Assembly: GCF_023824315.1 (NCBI RefSeq)
Contig: NZ_CP098732.1
Location: 2,108,001-2,172,000 of the forward strand
Reading direction: 5' to 3'
DNA: 64,000 nt
Source: Acinetobacter tibetensis
GTDB taxonomy: Bacteria; Pseudomonadota; Gammaproteobacteria; Pseudomonadales; Moraxellaceae
In this document: one piece after another, positions 1-8,452 of the stretch
Layout: the number at the start of each line of letters is the position of its first letter
How positions within the stretch are numbered: the first letter of the stretch is position 1
Made by a program: the position numbers and the translations under genes
Notes under the pieces: model-generated
The model's database searches: none
Seen by the model: only the letters and a program-made list of their open reading frames with translations
What the model was told of the DNA's origin: nothing

Positions 1-668
1 AACTCTTCAGAACTGCCCGAAATGTAGTCTTCTTCACGCTCCCAAGGGGTTCCAGCTATTTCTAATAAAGGTGCAAGCATGGAACAGACTGAAATATCGG
101 CAAGTCCCAAACGCTCACCCACAAAATAACGCCCATCATTTTCTAATAATTTCTGATTCAATACAGTAATCAGTTGTTCCATCTGATGCTTAGAATATTC
201 AACTTTTTCAGTATCAAGCTGATAACTCTTAGACACCAGTGTTTTTAATATCGGTTTAGAAAATTTCTCAAATTGGCGTAGATAGCCTTTTTCACCAATC
301 ATAATGTCTAAAGTTTCATCACTTTCCGATAAACTTTGCGCTAAACCCCAACGGCGTACATGTAAGCCAAGCTCTGATGCCAAAGCATTAATTTCTAATG
401 CAACTTCTCTTAAATGTGAATCTGCACGTAATAAAGCATGTTCTGGATAAGTCTGATCTAAATACAATGCAATTTGGGTTGAATCTGCAACCCAATACTC
501 ATTGTCTCGTAAAATTGGCAGTTTATTCTGCCCTGTTTTGAGTTGTGCAAAAGCACGATGTACACCTGGTATTAAATTCTGTGCAACAAAATCGAGTTGT
601 TTATAATCGAGTAACCAGCGAGCTTTCTCACAATAATGAGATAAAGGAAACTGGTATAAAATTCGCAT
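1..668 (-). CDS. Glutathione S-transferase family protein, C-terminus cut by the window edge
   Basis: Reading leftward from an ATG at 668, the frame stays open to base 1, giving about 222 residues without a stop, so the gene runs off the window. The product begins MRILYQFPLSHYCEKARW, the thioredoxin-fold start of glutathione S-transferases with an S-x-x-C active-site motif. The later stretch NKLPILRD matches the conserved cis-proline/glutathione-binding region. The C-terminal half is helical and ends near GERLGLADIS, a typical GST helical-domain motif. It is expected to be a cytosolic conjugating or thiol-handling enzyme; the substrate cannot be told. It is divergent from the sulfur operon starting at 1040, and a functional link to that operon is only a guess. 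Confidence 0.85.
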   Translation of the reverse strand, partial: MRILYQFPLSHYCEKARWLLDYKQLDFVAQNLIPGVHRAFAQLKTGQNKLPILRDNEYWVADSTQIALYLDQTYPEHALLRADSHLREVALEINALASELGLHVRRWGLAQSLSESDETLDIMIGEKGYLRQFEKFSKPILKTLVSKSYQLDTEKVEYSKHQMEQLITVLNQKLLENDGRYFVGERLGLADISVCSMLAPLLEIAGTPWEREEDYISGSSEE

Positions 669-1039
669 AAACACTCCAAAAGATGAGAGGAACATTGATT
701 TATTCAGAAAACCAACGCTTTCAGTCTGTTACTTTAGTCAGTCAAAGCCAGAAACACAATGTCCTTTTTATCCCAAAATAAATACGTCTTAACCTTATAT
801 GGTTATACAATTTTCTGTCTTGAATATCTTTAAACAAGATAACCTTCCATTTTTGGAACAACCTAAAAACCTTAAAATTATAATTATTAATTAAAATCAA
901 TCATTTAACTTATCTAAATTTATTCAAACTTTACCACTTTAAGTTTTAAACATTGTTTTTCATAAGTACATAGAAATCAGTCAGTTAATTTTTTATAACA
1001 GACAGACTAACGTTTTGACATTGTTTCAAAGGTGTCATC
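669..1039. other. Divergent intergenic region, no gene seen
   Basis: About 370 bases lie between the divergent GST and sulfur-operon genes. The region is very A/T-rich and holds no credible reading frame. It must carry promoters for both sides, but I could not pick a convincing sigma70 or sigma54 (TGGCAC-type) pair. A TTGACA at 1015-1020 is too close to the start at 1040 to be its -35 element. Confidence 0.5.
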
Positions 1040-2242
1040 ATGGCTTATATCAATTCCAAAAACATACAGATCATCGAAAATGATCAGGATGCAATAAATG
1101 CCGCTTACCAAGTTGCGGACTTTGCCCTTGAAGGTCGCAATGCTCGCGATCAAAACCGAGCATTACCTTTTGCAGAAGTTGAACAATTTAGCCAAAAAGG
1201 CTTAGGCGGTTTAAGAATTCCCAAACAATATGGCGGTGCTTATGTGTCCAATAAAACACTGGCACGTGTATTCCGTATTTTAAATAAAGCCGATTCTAGT
1301 GTAGGACAAATCCCACAGAATCAAATTAGCTTGCTCTATCTCATTGACTTGATGGGCACTGAAGCGCAAAAACAGTTCATTTTTCAAGAAATTCTAGCAG
1401 GTAAACGCCTTGCCAATGGTGGACCAGAACGCCATACCAAAGATGCGAAAACACTCAATACCACATTAAGTTTGGAGAATAGTCACTACTATCTTCAAGG
1501 TGAAAAATTCTATTCAACAGGCAGCAGCTTCGCGCATTGGTTAGCCATTAAGGCCATTCACCCAGAAGGTCATGTAGTACTCGTCATCGTAAATCGTGAA
1601 GCGCAAGGCATTGAAGTCATTGATGATTGGGATGGTTTTGGACAACGTACAACATCGAGTGGCTCAGTCCGTCTGAACCATGTGGAAATTGATCCTTTCC
1701 TGATCTTTGATGAACGTCTCTTAACAGCAGCACCAACCTATCGCGGGGCTTATTCGCAACTTTTACAAGTTGCCATTGATGTGGGCATTGCAGAAGCCGC
1801 TTTTGAAGATACGCTGGCAACCGTCAAAAAAGCGCGTCCCATTGTCGATGCCCAAGTGGAAAAAGCCAGCTTTGAGCATTACACCTTACAAGAAGTAGGC
1901 AAACTGCAAATTCAACTTGAAGCCGCTATTTTACTGCTCGATGAAGCCGCAGAGTATTTAGATGAGTTAGATCAGCTTGAGGGTGTAACCGATGAGCAAG
2001 CAGCACGTGCCTCTATTCTCGTCGCTGAAGCCAAAATTTATGCCAATGATGCGGCACTGAATATTTCCGAAAAGCTGCTCGAACTCGGGGGCAGTCGTGC
2101 GAGTTTAAGTCAATTCAATTTAGATCAGCACTGGCGTAATGCACGTGTGCACACCCTACATGACCCAGTGCGCTGGAAACTGCATGCGCTTGGCGATTAT
2201 TACCTGAATCATCAATTACCTGCCCGCCATGCATGGATTTAA
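1040..2242 (+). CDS. SfnB-like acyl-CoA dehydrogenase family flavoprotein (first copy)
   Basis: This 400-residue protein has the acyl-CoA dehydrogenase fold as found in the SfnB/DszC-type sulfur-acquisition oxidoreductases. These are FMN or FAD enzymes that oxygenate organosulfur compounds using reduced flavin supplied by a partner. Recognisable blocks are GGLRIPKQYGGA near residue 55, QIPQNQ near 92, GEKFYSTGSSFAHW near 154 and the C-terminal HWRNARVHTLHDPVRWK. The ATG at 1040 follows AAAGGTGTCATC, an acceptable ribosome site. It is the first gene of a run extending to metI at 8339 and is followed by a clear paralogue that shares the same blocks, so a heteromeric pair or division of substrates is plausible. 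The exact substrate is not readable from sequence. Confidence 0.85.
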   Translation: MAYINSKNIQIIENDQDAINAAYQVADFALEGRNARDQNRALPFAEVEQFSQKGLGGLRIPKQYGGAYVSNKTLARVFRILNKADSSVGQIPQNQISLLYLIDLMGTEAQKQFIFQEILAGKRLANGGPERHTKDAKTLNTTLSLENSHYYLQGEKFYSTGSSFAHWLAIKAIHPEGHVVLVIVNREAQGIEVIDDWDGFGQRTTSSGSVRLNHVEIDPFLIFDERLLTAAPTYRGAYSQLLQVAIDVGIAEAAFEDTLATVKKARPIVDAQVEKASFEHYTLQEVGKLQIQLEAAILLLDEAAEYLDELDQLEGVTDEQAARASILVAEAKIYANDAALNISEKLLELGGSRASLSQFNLDQHWRNARVHTLHDPVRWKLHALGDYYLNHQLPARHAWI

Positions 2243-2252
2243 GGAGAGCAAC

Positions 2253-3476
2253 ATGACGTCATATCAAAGTATTTCCCCTGCACAGGCAGCGCAACTTGCA
2301 CCTGCACATATTATTCAATCCGATGCCGAAGCCTTAGAAATTGCGCATACCTTGGCAGAACAATTCAAGCACAATGCAATTCTGCGCGATGCTGAACGTA
2401 TTTTGCCGTTTGAAGAAATTGAAGCTTATAGCCAGTCTGGACTTTGGGCCATTACGGTGCCTAAACAATATGGTGGTGCTGACGTTTCAAGCTATACCGT
2501 GGCACAGATTATTGCCCTCATGAGTGGTGTGGATGGTTCAATCGGTCAGATTCCGCAAAACCATTTCTATGCCTTGGAAGTTTTACGTAATACAGGGTCA
2601 GAACAACAAAAACAAAAGCTTTATCGGGAAGTATTGCAAGGTGCACGCTTTGGTAATGCCCTTGCAGAGTTTAAAACCAAGAATGCCGCACAAAAACAAA
2701 CCGCAATTTCTCCGACAGCGAATGGTTTTATCGTCAATGGTGAAAAATTCTATTGCACGGGTAGTTTATTTGCACATCGTATTCCAACTTTAGTCAAAGA
2801 TGCCCATGACCGTGAGTTTTTGGCCTTTATTCCGCGTAACAGTGAAGGCTTAGAGCTGATTGATGATTGGTCGGGATTTGGACAACGCACCACAGGCAGT
2901 GGAACGGTCAAATTCCATCAAGTCTTTGTCGCAACGGAAGATGTGATTCCTTTCGATCAAGCCTTTCAACAGCCTACTTTGGTTGGACCTTTTGCCCAAA
3001 TTATGCATGCGGCAATTGAAACCGGCATCGCCCGTGCTGCCTTTGAAGAAACGTTGATTCGCGTTCGTCAAGCCCGTCCTTGGATTGATTCAGGTGTAGA
3101 TGCTGCAACCCAAGACCCACTCACCTTATTAGAATTAGGTCGTGTCGTGGCAGATGTTCGCGCTAGCGAAGTGTTATTAAAACAAGCCGCTCGCTCTATC
3201 GATGCCGCCAAACCGCAACCCACTGAAGACAACATTACTCAAGCGTCTTTAGACGTTGCCAAAGTACGTGCCCATAGCAGTGAAATCGCACTTAAAGCAT
3301 CGTCCAAACTGATTGAATTGGCAGGTAGCCGTGGTAGCCAGCGTGTAGATGGTTTAGACCGATTCTGGCGTAATGCCCGCGTACATACCTTACATGATGC
3401 GGCACGCTGGAAGTATTACTTCATTGCCAATTTCACCCTCAATGGCATTCGCCCTCCTCGTCGGGGGACTTTGTAA
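2253..3476 (+). CDS. SfnB-like acyl-CoA dehydrogenase family flavoprotein (second copy)
   Basis: This 407-residue paralogue of the preceding gene carries the same landmarks: WAITVPKQYGGAD, GQIPQNHF, GEKFYCTGSLFAHR, DDWSGFGQRTTGSGTV and FWRNARVHTLHDAARWK. The family oxidises sulfones, sulfonates or related organosulfur compounds during sulfur limitation. I chose the ATG at 2253 because AAGGAGAG lies just upstream; an in-frame ATG at 2229 would sit inside the previous gene and lacks such a site. The stop overlaps the next start by one base (TAATG), indicating translational coupling to the monooxygenase at 3476. Reaction and substrate are inferred from family only. Confidence 0.87.
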   Translation: MTSYQSISPAQAAQLAPAHIIQSDAEALEIAHTLAEQFKHNAILRDAERILPFEEIEAYSQSGLWAITVPKQYGGADVSSYTVAQIIALMSGVDGSIGQIPQNHFYALEVLRNTGSEQQKQKLYREVLQGARFGNALAEFKTKNAAQKQTAISPTANGFIVNGEKFYCTGSLFAHRIPTLVKDAHDREFLAFIPRNSEGLELIDDWSGFGQRTTGSGTVKFHQVFVATEDVIPFDQAFQQPTLVGPFAQIMHAAIETGIARAAFEETLIRVRQARPWIDSGVDAATQDPLTLLELGRVVADVRASEVLLKQAARSIDAAKPQPTEDNITQASLDVAKVRAHSSEIALKASSKLIELAGSRGSQRVDGLDRFWRNARVHTLHDAARWKYYFIANFTLNGIRPPRRGTL

Positions 3477-4891
3477 TGACACAACAAACGCCGAAAAAGA
3501 TTATTTTAAATGCTTTTGATATGAATTCGGTTGGACATATCAATCATGGTTTATGGACACATCCGCGAGATCAATCGCACCGTTTTAATGAACTCAGTTA
3601 TTGGACTGAATTGGCACAAACACTAGAAAAAGGCTTATTTGACGGTCTATTTATTGCCGACATTACGGGTGTTTATGATGTCTATCAGAATGGTATTGAT
3701 TTAACCCTGAAAGAATCGATTCAATTACCGAGTCATGATCCAAGTACCTTGGTTTCAGCTATGGCTGCTGCAACGCAACATTTGGGCTTTGGTGTTACGG
3801 TTAATTTAAGCTATGAAAATCCCTATCAATTTGCCCGTCGTTTTGCCAGTTTAGATCATTTAACCCAAGGTCGTGTCGGTTGGAATATTGTGACGGGTTA
3901 TTTAGATAGCGCAGAACGATTGGTGGGACAAAAAGGCCTAAAAGAACACGACCTGCGTTATGCCCAAGCCGAAGAATTTCTTGAGCTTTGCTATAAGTTT
4001 TGGGAAGGCTCTTGGGAAAATGACGCGGTACTGAAAAATAAAGCACAGCGTATTTTTACCGATCCCGCTAAAGTACATGCCATTCAGCATCAGGGACAGT
4101 TTTATCAAAGTCAGGGGGTGTTTCAAGTCTCTCCCTCACCACAACGCACCCCTGTTTTATATCAGGCTGGGGCTTCTCCGCGTGGTTTAGCATTTGCGAC
4201 TCAACATGCAGAAGGTATTTTTATTGGTGGAGATCGACCAGAGAAGATTAAGCAACAGGTCGATAAAATTCGTGCCCTCGCAGTTGCTCAAGGTCGAGAT
4301 GCCAATACGGTAAAAATCTTTGTCGGGATTACGGTTGTGACCGCCGAAACGGATGCACTGGCACAGGAAAAATTAGCAGAATATATCCGCTACGCCAGTC
4401 CAGAAGCAGGTTTGGCACATTACTCCAGTTCAGTGGGCATCGATTTATCCAAATTTGCAGATGATGAGGCCATTCCCTATCAAAAAACCAATAGCATAGC
4501 CTCGGTCAATCAAAAGTTTAAAGAGCAAACCATTACACGCAATGACTTAAAAGCACAGCATGTCTTGGGTGGACGTTACCCTCTCATTATTGGAAGTGGC
4601 GCGGCTGTGGCGGAACAACTGATTCAGTGGATCGATGAAACAGGCATTGATGGTTTTAATCTGACCCGCACGGTTGCCCCAGAATCACATCAAGACTTTA
4701 TTCGTTATGTCATTCCTGAATTACAACAACGTGGGCGCTACAAAACAAGCTACAGCGAAGGCAGTTTAAGACACAAACTGTTTCAACAAGGCGACCATCT
4801 TGCCGACCATCATCCTGTACAGCAGTTCCGATGTTTAAGCTCAAATTCGACTCCAGACTTAACCACACATTCAGAAAAACAGACAGCTTAA
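3476..4891 (+). CDS. NtaA/SnaA/DszA-family FMN-dependent monooxygenase
   Basis: The 471-residue product belongs to the bacterial-luciferase-like (LLM) class, NtaA/SnaA/DszA subgroup. These enzymes use FMNH2 and oxygen to cleave C-S or C-N bonds. The start KKIILNAFDMNSVGHINHGLW, the TIM-barrel blocks GFGVTVNLSYENPYQFARRFASLD and GRVGWNIVTGYLDSAERLVG, and YQAGASPRGLAFA are classic for the subgroup. The last 30 or so residues, rich in His and Ser, look disordered. The ATG overlaps the preceding stop by one base. With two SfnB-like flavoproteins upstream and a MetNIQ-type transporter downstream, the likely job is desulfurisation of an imported organosulfur compound. A separate flavin reductase is needed; the one at 36592 is too distant to assign. 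Confidence 0.88.
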   Translation: MTQQTPKKIILNAFDMNSVGHINHGLWTHPRDQSHRFNELSYWTELAQTLEKGLFDGLFIADITGVYDVYQNGIDLTLKESIQLPSHDPSTLVSAMAAATQHLGFGVTVNLSYENPYQFARRFASLDHLTQGRVGWNIVTGYLDSAERLVGQKGLKEHDLRYAQAEEFLELCYKFWEGSWENDAVLKNKAQRIFTDPAKVHAIQHQGQFYQSQGVFQVSPSPQRTPVLYQAGASPRGLAFATQHAEGIFIGGDRPEKIKQQVDKIRALAVAQGRDANTVKIFVGITVVTAETDALAQEKLAEYIRYASPEAGLAHYSSSVGIDLSKFADDEAIPYQKTNSIASVNQKFKEQTITRNDLKAQHVLGGRYPLIIGSGAAVAEQLIQWIDETGIDGFNLTRTVAPESHQDFIRYVIPELQQRGRYKTSYSEGSLRHKLFQQGDHLADHHPVQQFRCLSSNSTPDLTTHSEKQTA

Positions 4892-4922
4892 CTGCTGTAA
4901 ATTTAAAAATACGAGAGATAAC

Positions 4923-5765
4923 ATGGCTTTAACTGCAAAAAATAAATTCACCTTTTTAGGGGTACTTGTCGCTGCACTGGTGATCGGACTTGTGGCATGG
5001 AGTTACCATAAAAAGAGCAGCAATACCGAGTTAGTGATTGGTATTAGCCCACCCTTTGCTAACCCATTAAAGGTTGCCGTCGAAGAGGCGAAACAACAAG
5101 GGATCAATGTCAAACTGGTGGAATTTTCCGACTGGAATACCCCGAATATTACTTTGAATCATGGCGATATTGATGCCAATTATTTCCAGCATCAACCCTT
5201 CTTGGACAATGCCATCAAAGAAACTCAATTCAAACTGAAAGCATTGGATAAAGGCGTCACAACGCATGTCGGCCTATACTCCAAGAAATACCATTCACTG
5301 GATGAACTACCAGATCAAGCCCGTGTGGTCATTCCAAATGATCCTGTGAATCAAGGTCGTGCATTGTTGCTTTTACAACAAGCCAAACTGATTACTTTAA
5401 AAAATCCAGAGAATCATTTATCTAACTTACAAGACATTGCTGCCAATCCTAAAAAGCTGCAATTTATTGAAGTTGAAGGTCCGCAAACGCCACGTGCAGT
5501 GGATGATGCTGACTTAGTTTTCAGCTACCCACATTATTTACGTCTTGCCAAAACCATTGACCCGAATGATGCGCTGATTTTAGATGACAATACCAATACC
5601 CGTTATTCCATTTTATTTGTGGTGCGTGATGACTACCAACAGCAACACCCAGAGAAAGCAGCACAATTAGAAAAATTTATCAAAATTTATCAAACTTCTG
5701 CCAAGGTTAAACAAACGTTGAATGATGAAATTGGCTCAAAACTTTGGTTCCCAGGCTGGAAGTGA
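4923..5765 (+). CDS. MetQ/NlpA-family substrate-binding protein, membrane-anchored (first copy)
   Basis: This 280-residue protein has the MetQ/NlpA periplasmic-binding fold: LVIGISPPFANPLK, VEFSDWNTPN, LNHGDIDANYFQHQPFLDN, VVIPNDPVNQGRALLLLQ, FIEVEGPQTPRAVDDADL and the C-terminal FPGWK. The N-terminus has a hydrophobic segment at about residues 11-26 flanked by lysines but no cysteine, so it is not a lipoprotein. It is probably held by an uncleaved signal anchor. It precedes a close paralogue and metN/metI. Family members bind methionine or related sulfur compounds; here the desulfurising enzymes upstream suggest an organosulfur ligand rather than methionine itself, which is inference. Confidence 0.88.
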   Translation: MALTAKNKFTFLGVLVAALVIGLVAWSYHKKSSNTELVIGISPPFANPLKVAVEEAKQQGINVKLVEFSDWNTPNITLNHGDIDANYFQHQPFLDNAIKETQFKLKALDKGVTTHVGLYSKKYHSLDELPDQARVVIPNDPVNQGRALLLLQQAKLITLKNPENHLSNLQDIAANPKKLQFIEVEGPQTPRAVDDADLVFSYPHYLRLAKTIDPNDALILDDNTNTRYSILFVVRDDYQQQHPEKAAQLEKFIKIYQTSAKVKQTLNDEIGSKLWFPGWK

Positions 5766-5774
5766 GATTGAGCA

Positions 5775-6617
5775 ATGACAAATTCAGTTTTTACCCGCAA
5801 AAATCGTAAGGCCTGGCTGATTGGACTGGCAGTCGTGATTTTGATTTCTGCTGTAGCGGTTTACCGTTACGGCAAAAGCCAAGCCGAACAAGACGTTTTA
5901 ACCATTGGCATTAGCCCACCCTATGCCGAACTGCTACAAAGTGTTGCAGATGAAGTGAAAAAACAAGGTATTCAGGTCAAACTGGTCGAATTTTCTGACT
6001 GGCATGCACCAAATGTCGCAGTACAAAACGGCGATATTGATGCCAACTTTTTCCAGCAAAGCGTCTTTTTACGCAATGCAATTCGTGAAACTCAATATGA
6101 CTTACATGCCTTTGCCACGGGTACAGGTAGCCATGTTGGACTATATTCAAAGAAATATAAGTCTTTACAGCAACTTCCAAACAAAGCCCGTGTGGTCATT
6201 CCGAATGATCCTGTGAACTCTGCCCGCGCGCTGATTCTGCTGCACCGCGCAGGTTTAATTCAATTGAAAGATATCAATAACGAACTTTCGACTGTGCAGG
6301 ACATCGTTCAAAATCCAAAACAACTGCAATTTATTGAAGTTGAAGGACCACAAACTGCACATGCATATAACGATGCCGACCTCATCTTTGGTTTTCCGCA
6401 TTACTTAAAAATGGCGAAAGTAACCGATCCGCATAGCGCTCTGTTTCTCGATCCTATCGATAAAAAATATGCAATTTTGTTCGTCACGCGTAAAGACTAT
6501 AGCGATCACAATCAAAAATTAGCCACGTTCGTTAAAGCTTTCCAAAACTCTAAAAAAGTTCAAGAGATTTTAGACCGAGATTTTGGCAGCAAAATGTGGT
6601 TTGAAGGCTGGAAATAA
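5775..6617 (+). CDS. MetQ/NlpA-family substrate-binding protein, membrane-anchored (second copy)
   Basis: This second 280-residue MetQ-like protein starts nine bases after the stop of the first and shares almost every conserved block: ISPPYAELLQSV, VKLVEFSDWHAPN, NGDIDANFFQQ, ARVVIPNDPVNSARALILL, LQFIEVEGPQTAHAYNDADL and WFEGWK. Like its neighbour it has an N-terminal hydrophobic helix (about residues 14-27) and no lipobox cysteine. Divergence is concentrated in a few loops and the C-terminal third, as expected for duplicated receptors of one ABC transporter that differ in ligand preference. It is followed at 11 bases by metN. Confidence 0.88.
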   Translation: MTNSVFTRKNRKAWLIGLAVVILISAVAVYRYGKSQAEQDVLTIGISPPYAELLQSVADEVKKQGIQVKLVEFSDWHAPNVAVQNGDIDANFFQQSVFLRNAIRETQYDLHAFATGTGSHVGLYSKKYKSLQQLPNKARVVIPNDPVNSARALILLHRAGLIQLKDINNELSTVQDIVQNPKQLQFIEVEGPQTAHAYNDADLIFGFPHYLKMAKVTDPHSALFLDPIDKKYAILFVTRKDYSDHNQKLATFVKAFQNSKKVQEILDRDFGSKMWFEGWK

Positions 6618-6628
6618 GGAGAAAGACA

Positions 6629-7699
6629 ATGGTGAGTTTTGGTTCTCATGTGGATTTTTCCCTTCCACACATCAAAATCCGTAATTTGAACAAATATTAT
6701 GCAGTACAAAATCAGCAAGTCCATGCACTAAAAAATATCGATTTGGATATTCCTGAAGGTAAGATTTTCGGCATTATTGGTAAAAGTGGTGCGGGAAAAT
6801 CATCCCTATTGCGTACACTCAATGGCCTAGAAAAAATCAGTGAAGGTAGCATTCACATCCACCAACAGAATTTGGCGGAACTCGATCATGCAGAACTCAT
6901 CCAATTACGTCAACGCATTGGTATGATCTTTCAGCACTTCAATTTAATGTCTGCCAAAACCGTCTGGGACAATGTCGCGCTACCGCTTAAAATTGCCCAT
7001 TACAGCGCTGCTGAAATTGAGCAACGCGTCAGCGAAGTGCTAGAACTGGTTGGCTTAAGCAATAAAGCGCAACACTATCCTGCCCAACTCTCAGGTGGGC
7101 AAAAACAACGGGTCGGCATTGCCCGGGCGTTGGTACATCATCCTGAAATATTGTTATGTGATGAAGCGACCTCTGCACTTGATCCAGAAAGTACCTCAGT
7201 GGTGTTGTCACTGCTCAAGGAAATCAATCAAACCCTCGGTATTACCATTGTCTTGATTACTCATGAAATGCAAGTGATCCGTGAAATTTGCGATCAAGTG
7301 GTGGTGATTGAACACGGTCAAATCGTGGAGTCTGGACAAGTCTGGTCGGTATTTTCCAATCCTCAGCAGCAAATTACCCAAGAGTTGCTCAATTTAGAAC
7401 AATTGGATTTGCCATTTCAGTTACACGAGCAACCTATAGCAGAATCAAGTCATGTGATTTTGCGATTAAGCTATGCCTCGCCTCTACAACATTCACCCGA
7501 TCTAAATTCGATATTCTCGGCAATCAATCGCCCTGTTCATCTGTATCAAAGTCATATTGATTCGATTCAGGAACATTTGATTGGAAAATTTGTGGTGACT
7601 GTGCCACACCATGATCTGGATATCCATCAGCTTAAACAACAACTGCAACACCAGTTTGCCAAAATTGAGGTATTGGGCTATGCACGACCAACTCATTGA
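6629..7699 (+). CDS. metN: Methionine-type ABC transporter ATP-binding protein
   Basis: This 356-residue ATPase energises uptake through MetI. The Walker A motif GKSGAGKS is at about residues 51-58, the signature LSGGQKQR near 153-160, Walker B LLCDEATSALD near 174-184 and the switch histidine in LITHEMQV near 210. The final 80 or so residues form the NIL regulatory domain characteristic of MetN, which in E. coli senses cytoplasmic methionine. The start region MVSFGSHVDFSLPHIKIRNL is slightly longer than usual. An AAGGAGAAAG site precedes the ATG. Its 3' end overlaps metI by 20 bases. Confidence 0.93.
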   Translation: MVSFGSHVDFSLPHIKIRNLNKYYAVQNQQVHALKNIDLDIPEGKIFGIIGKSGAGKSSLLRTLNGLEKISEGSIHIHQQNLAELDHAELIQLRQRIGMIFQHFNLMSAKTVWDNVALPLKIAHYSAAEIEQRVSEVLELVGLSNKAQHYPAQLSGGQKQRVGIARALVHHPEILLCDEATSALDPESTSVVLSLLKEINQTLGITIVLITHEMQVIREICDQVVVIEHGQIVESGQVWSVFSNPQQQITQELLNLEQLDLPFQLHEQPIAESSHVILRLSYASPLQHSPDLNSIFSAINRPVHLYQSHIDSIQEHLIGKFVVTVPHHDLDIHQLKQQLQHQFAKIEVLGYARPTH

Positions 7700-8339
7700 A
7701 CTTTTGCTCACAGGAACTGTTGATACGCTGATTATGGTCGGTGTATCCGCGATTTTAGCTTTCCTGATTGGCTTACCTATGGCAGTCATACTGGTGAATA
7801 CCAGTGAACACGGCATTTATCCCTCAAAACCGATTAACCAAGCTTTGGGTTGGGTGGTGAATATTACCCGTTCGGTGCCTTTCCTCATTTTAATGGTAGC
7901 CTTGATTCCTTTAACGCGCTTGATTGTCGGCACCAGTTATGGCGTTTGGGCTGCCGTTGTGCCTCTGACCTTAGCTGCAACACCGTTTTTTGCACGCATT
8001 GCAGAAGTGAGCTTACGTGAGGTCGATCAGGGCTTAATTGAAGCCGCGCAAGCAATTGGTTGTAACCGTAAACAAATCATTTGGCATGTATTACTGCCTG
8101 AAGCTTTACCTGGAATTGTGGCAGGCTTTACCGTAACAATTGTCACCATGATTAATTCTTCAGCGATTGCAGGTGCCATTGGCGCAGGTGGATTAGGTGA
8201 TATTGCCTATCGTTATGGTTATCAACGCTTTGATATGCAGATGATGCTTGCGGTCATTGTAGTTTTAGTGGTTCTGGTTATGTTGGTACAAGCAACAGGA
8301 GATGCTCTTGCACAACAACTAGACAAGCGAAAAGTTTAA
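7680..8339 (+). CDS. metI: Methionine-type ABC transporter permease
   Basis: The 219-residue inner-membrane permease pairs with MetN. It has five or six transmembrane helices and the cytoplasmic EAA loop EAAQAIGCNRKQIIWHVLLPEALPGI split around residue 120, the site that contacts the ATPase. I chose the ATG at 7680, which begins MHDQLIELLLTG and matches the family length. A longer in-frame opening from 7611 lies within metN and would add a hydrophilic extension. It is the last gene of the sulfur operon; a hairpin follows at 8377. Ligand specificity lies with the two MetQ-like proteins. Confidence 0.92.
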   Translation: MHDQLIELLLTGTVDTLIMVGVSAILAFLIGLPMAVILVNTSEHGIYPSKPINQALGWVVNITRSVPFLILMVALIPLTRLIVGTSYGVWAAVVPLTLAATPFFARIAEVSLREVDQGLIEAAQAIGCNRKQIIWHVLLPEALPGIVAGFTVTIVTMINSSAIAGAIGAGGLGDIAYRYGYQRFDMQMMLAVIVVLVVLVMLVQATGDALAQQLDKRKV

Positions 8340-8376
8340 CAATCATGCACTTGAAGGTGCCGAAAAGAAAGATACG

Positions 8377-8406
8377 AGCCATGACCTGACTTTGTCATGG
8401 CTTTCA
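8377..8406 (+). terminator. Hairpin after metI
   Basis: AGCCATGAC (8377-8385) pairs perfectly with GTCATGGCT (8394-8402) around an eight-base loop. The downstream tail TTCAT is short in T, so termination strength is uncertain. It separates the sulfur operon from ychF. Confidence 0.45.
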
Positions 8407-8452
8407 TGTAAAATCAGCGCCAATTTTTAAATAATACGTTGTGAGTCATTTC

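Noticed and set aside
1015..1020. TTGACA as a -35 promoter element for the sulfur operon
   Set aside because: It is only about 20 bases from the start codon, leaving no room for a -10 element and leader.
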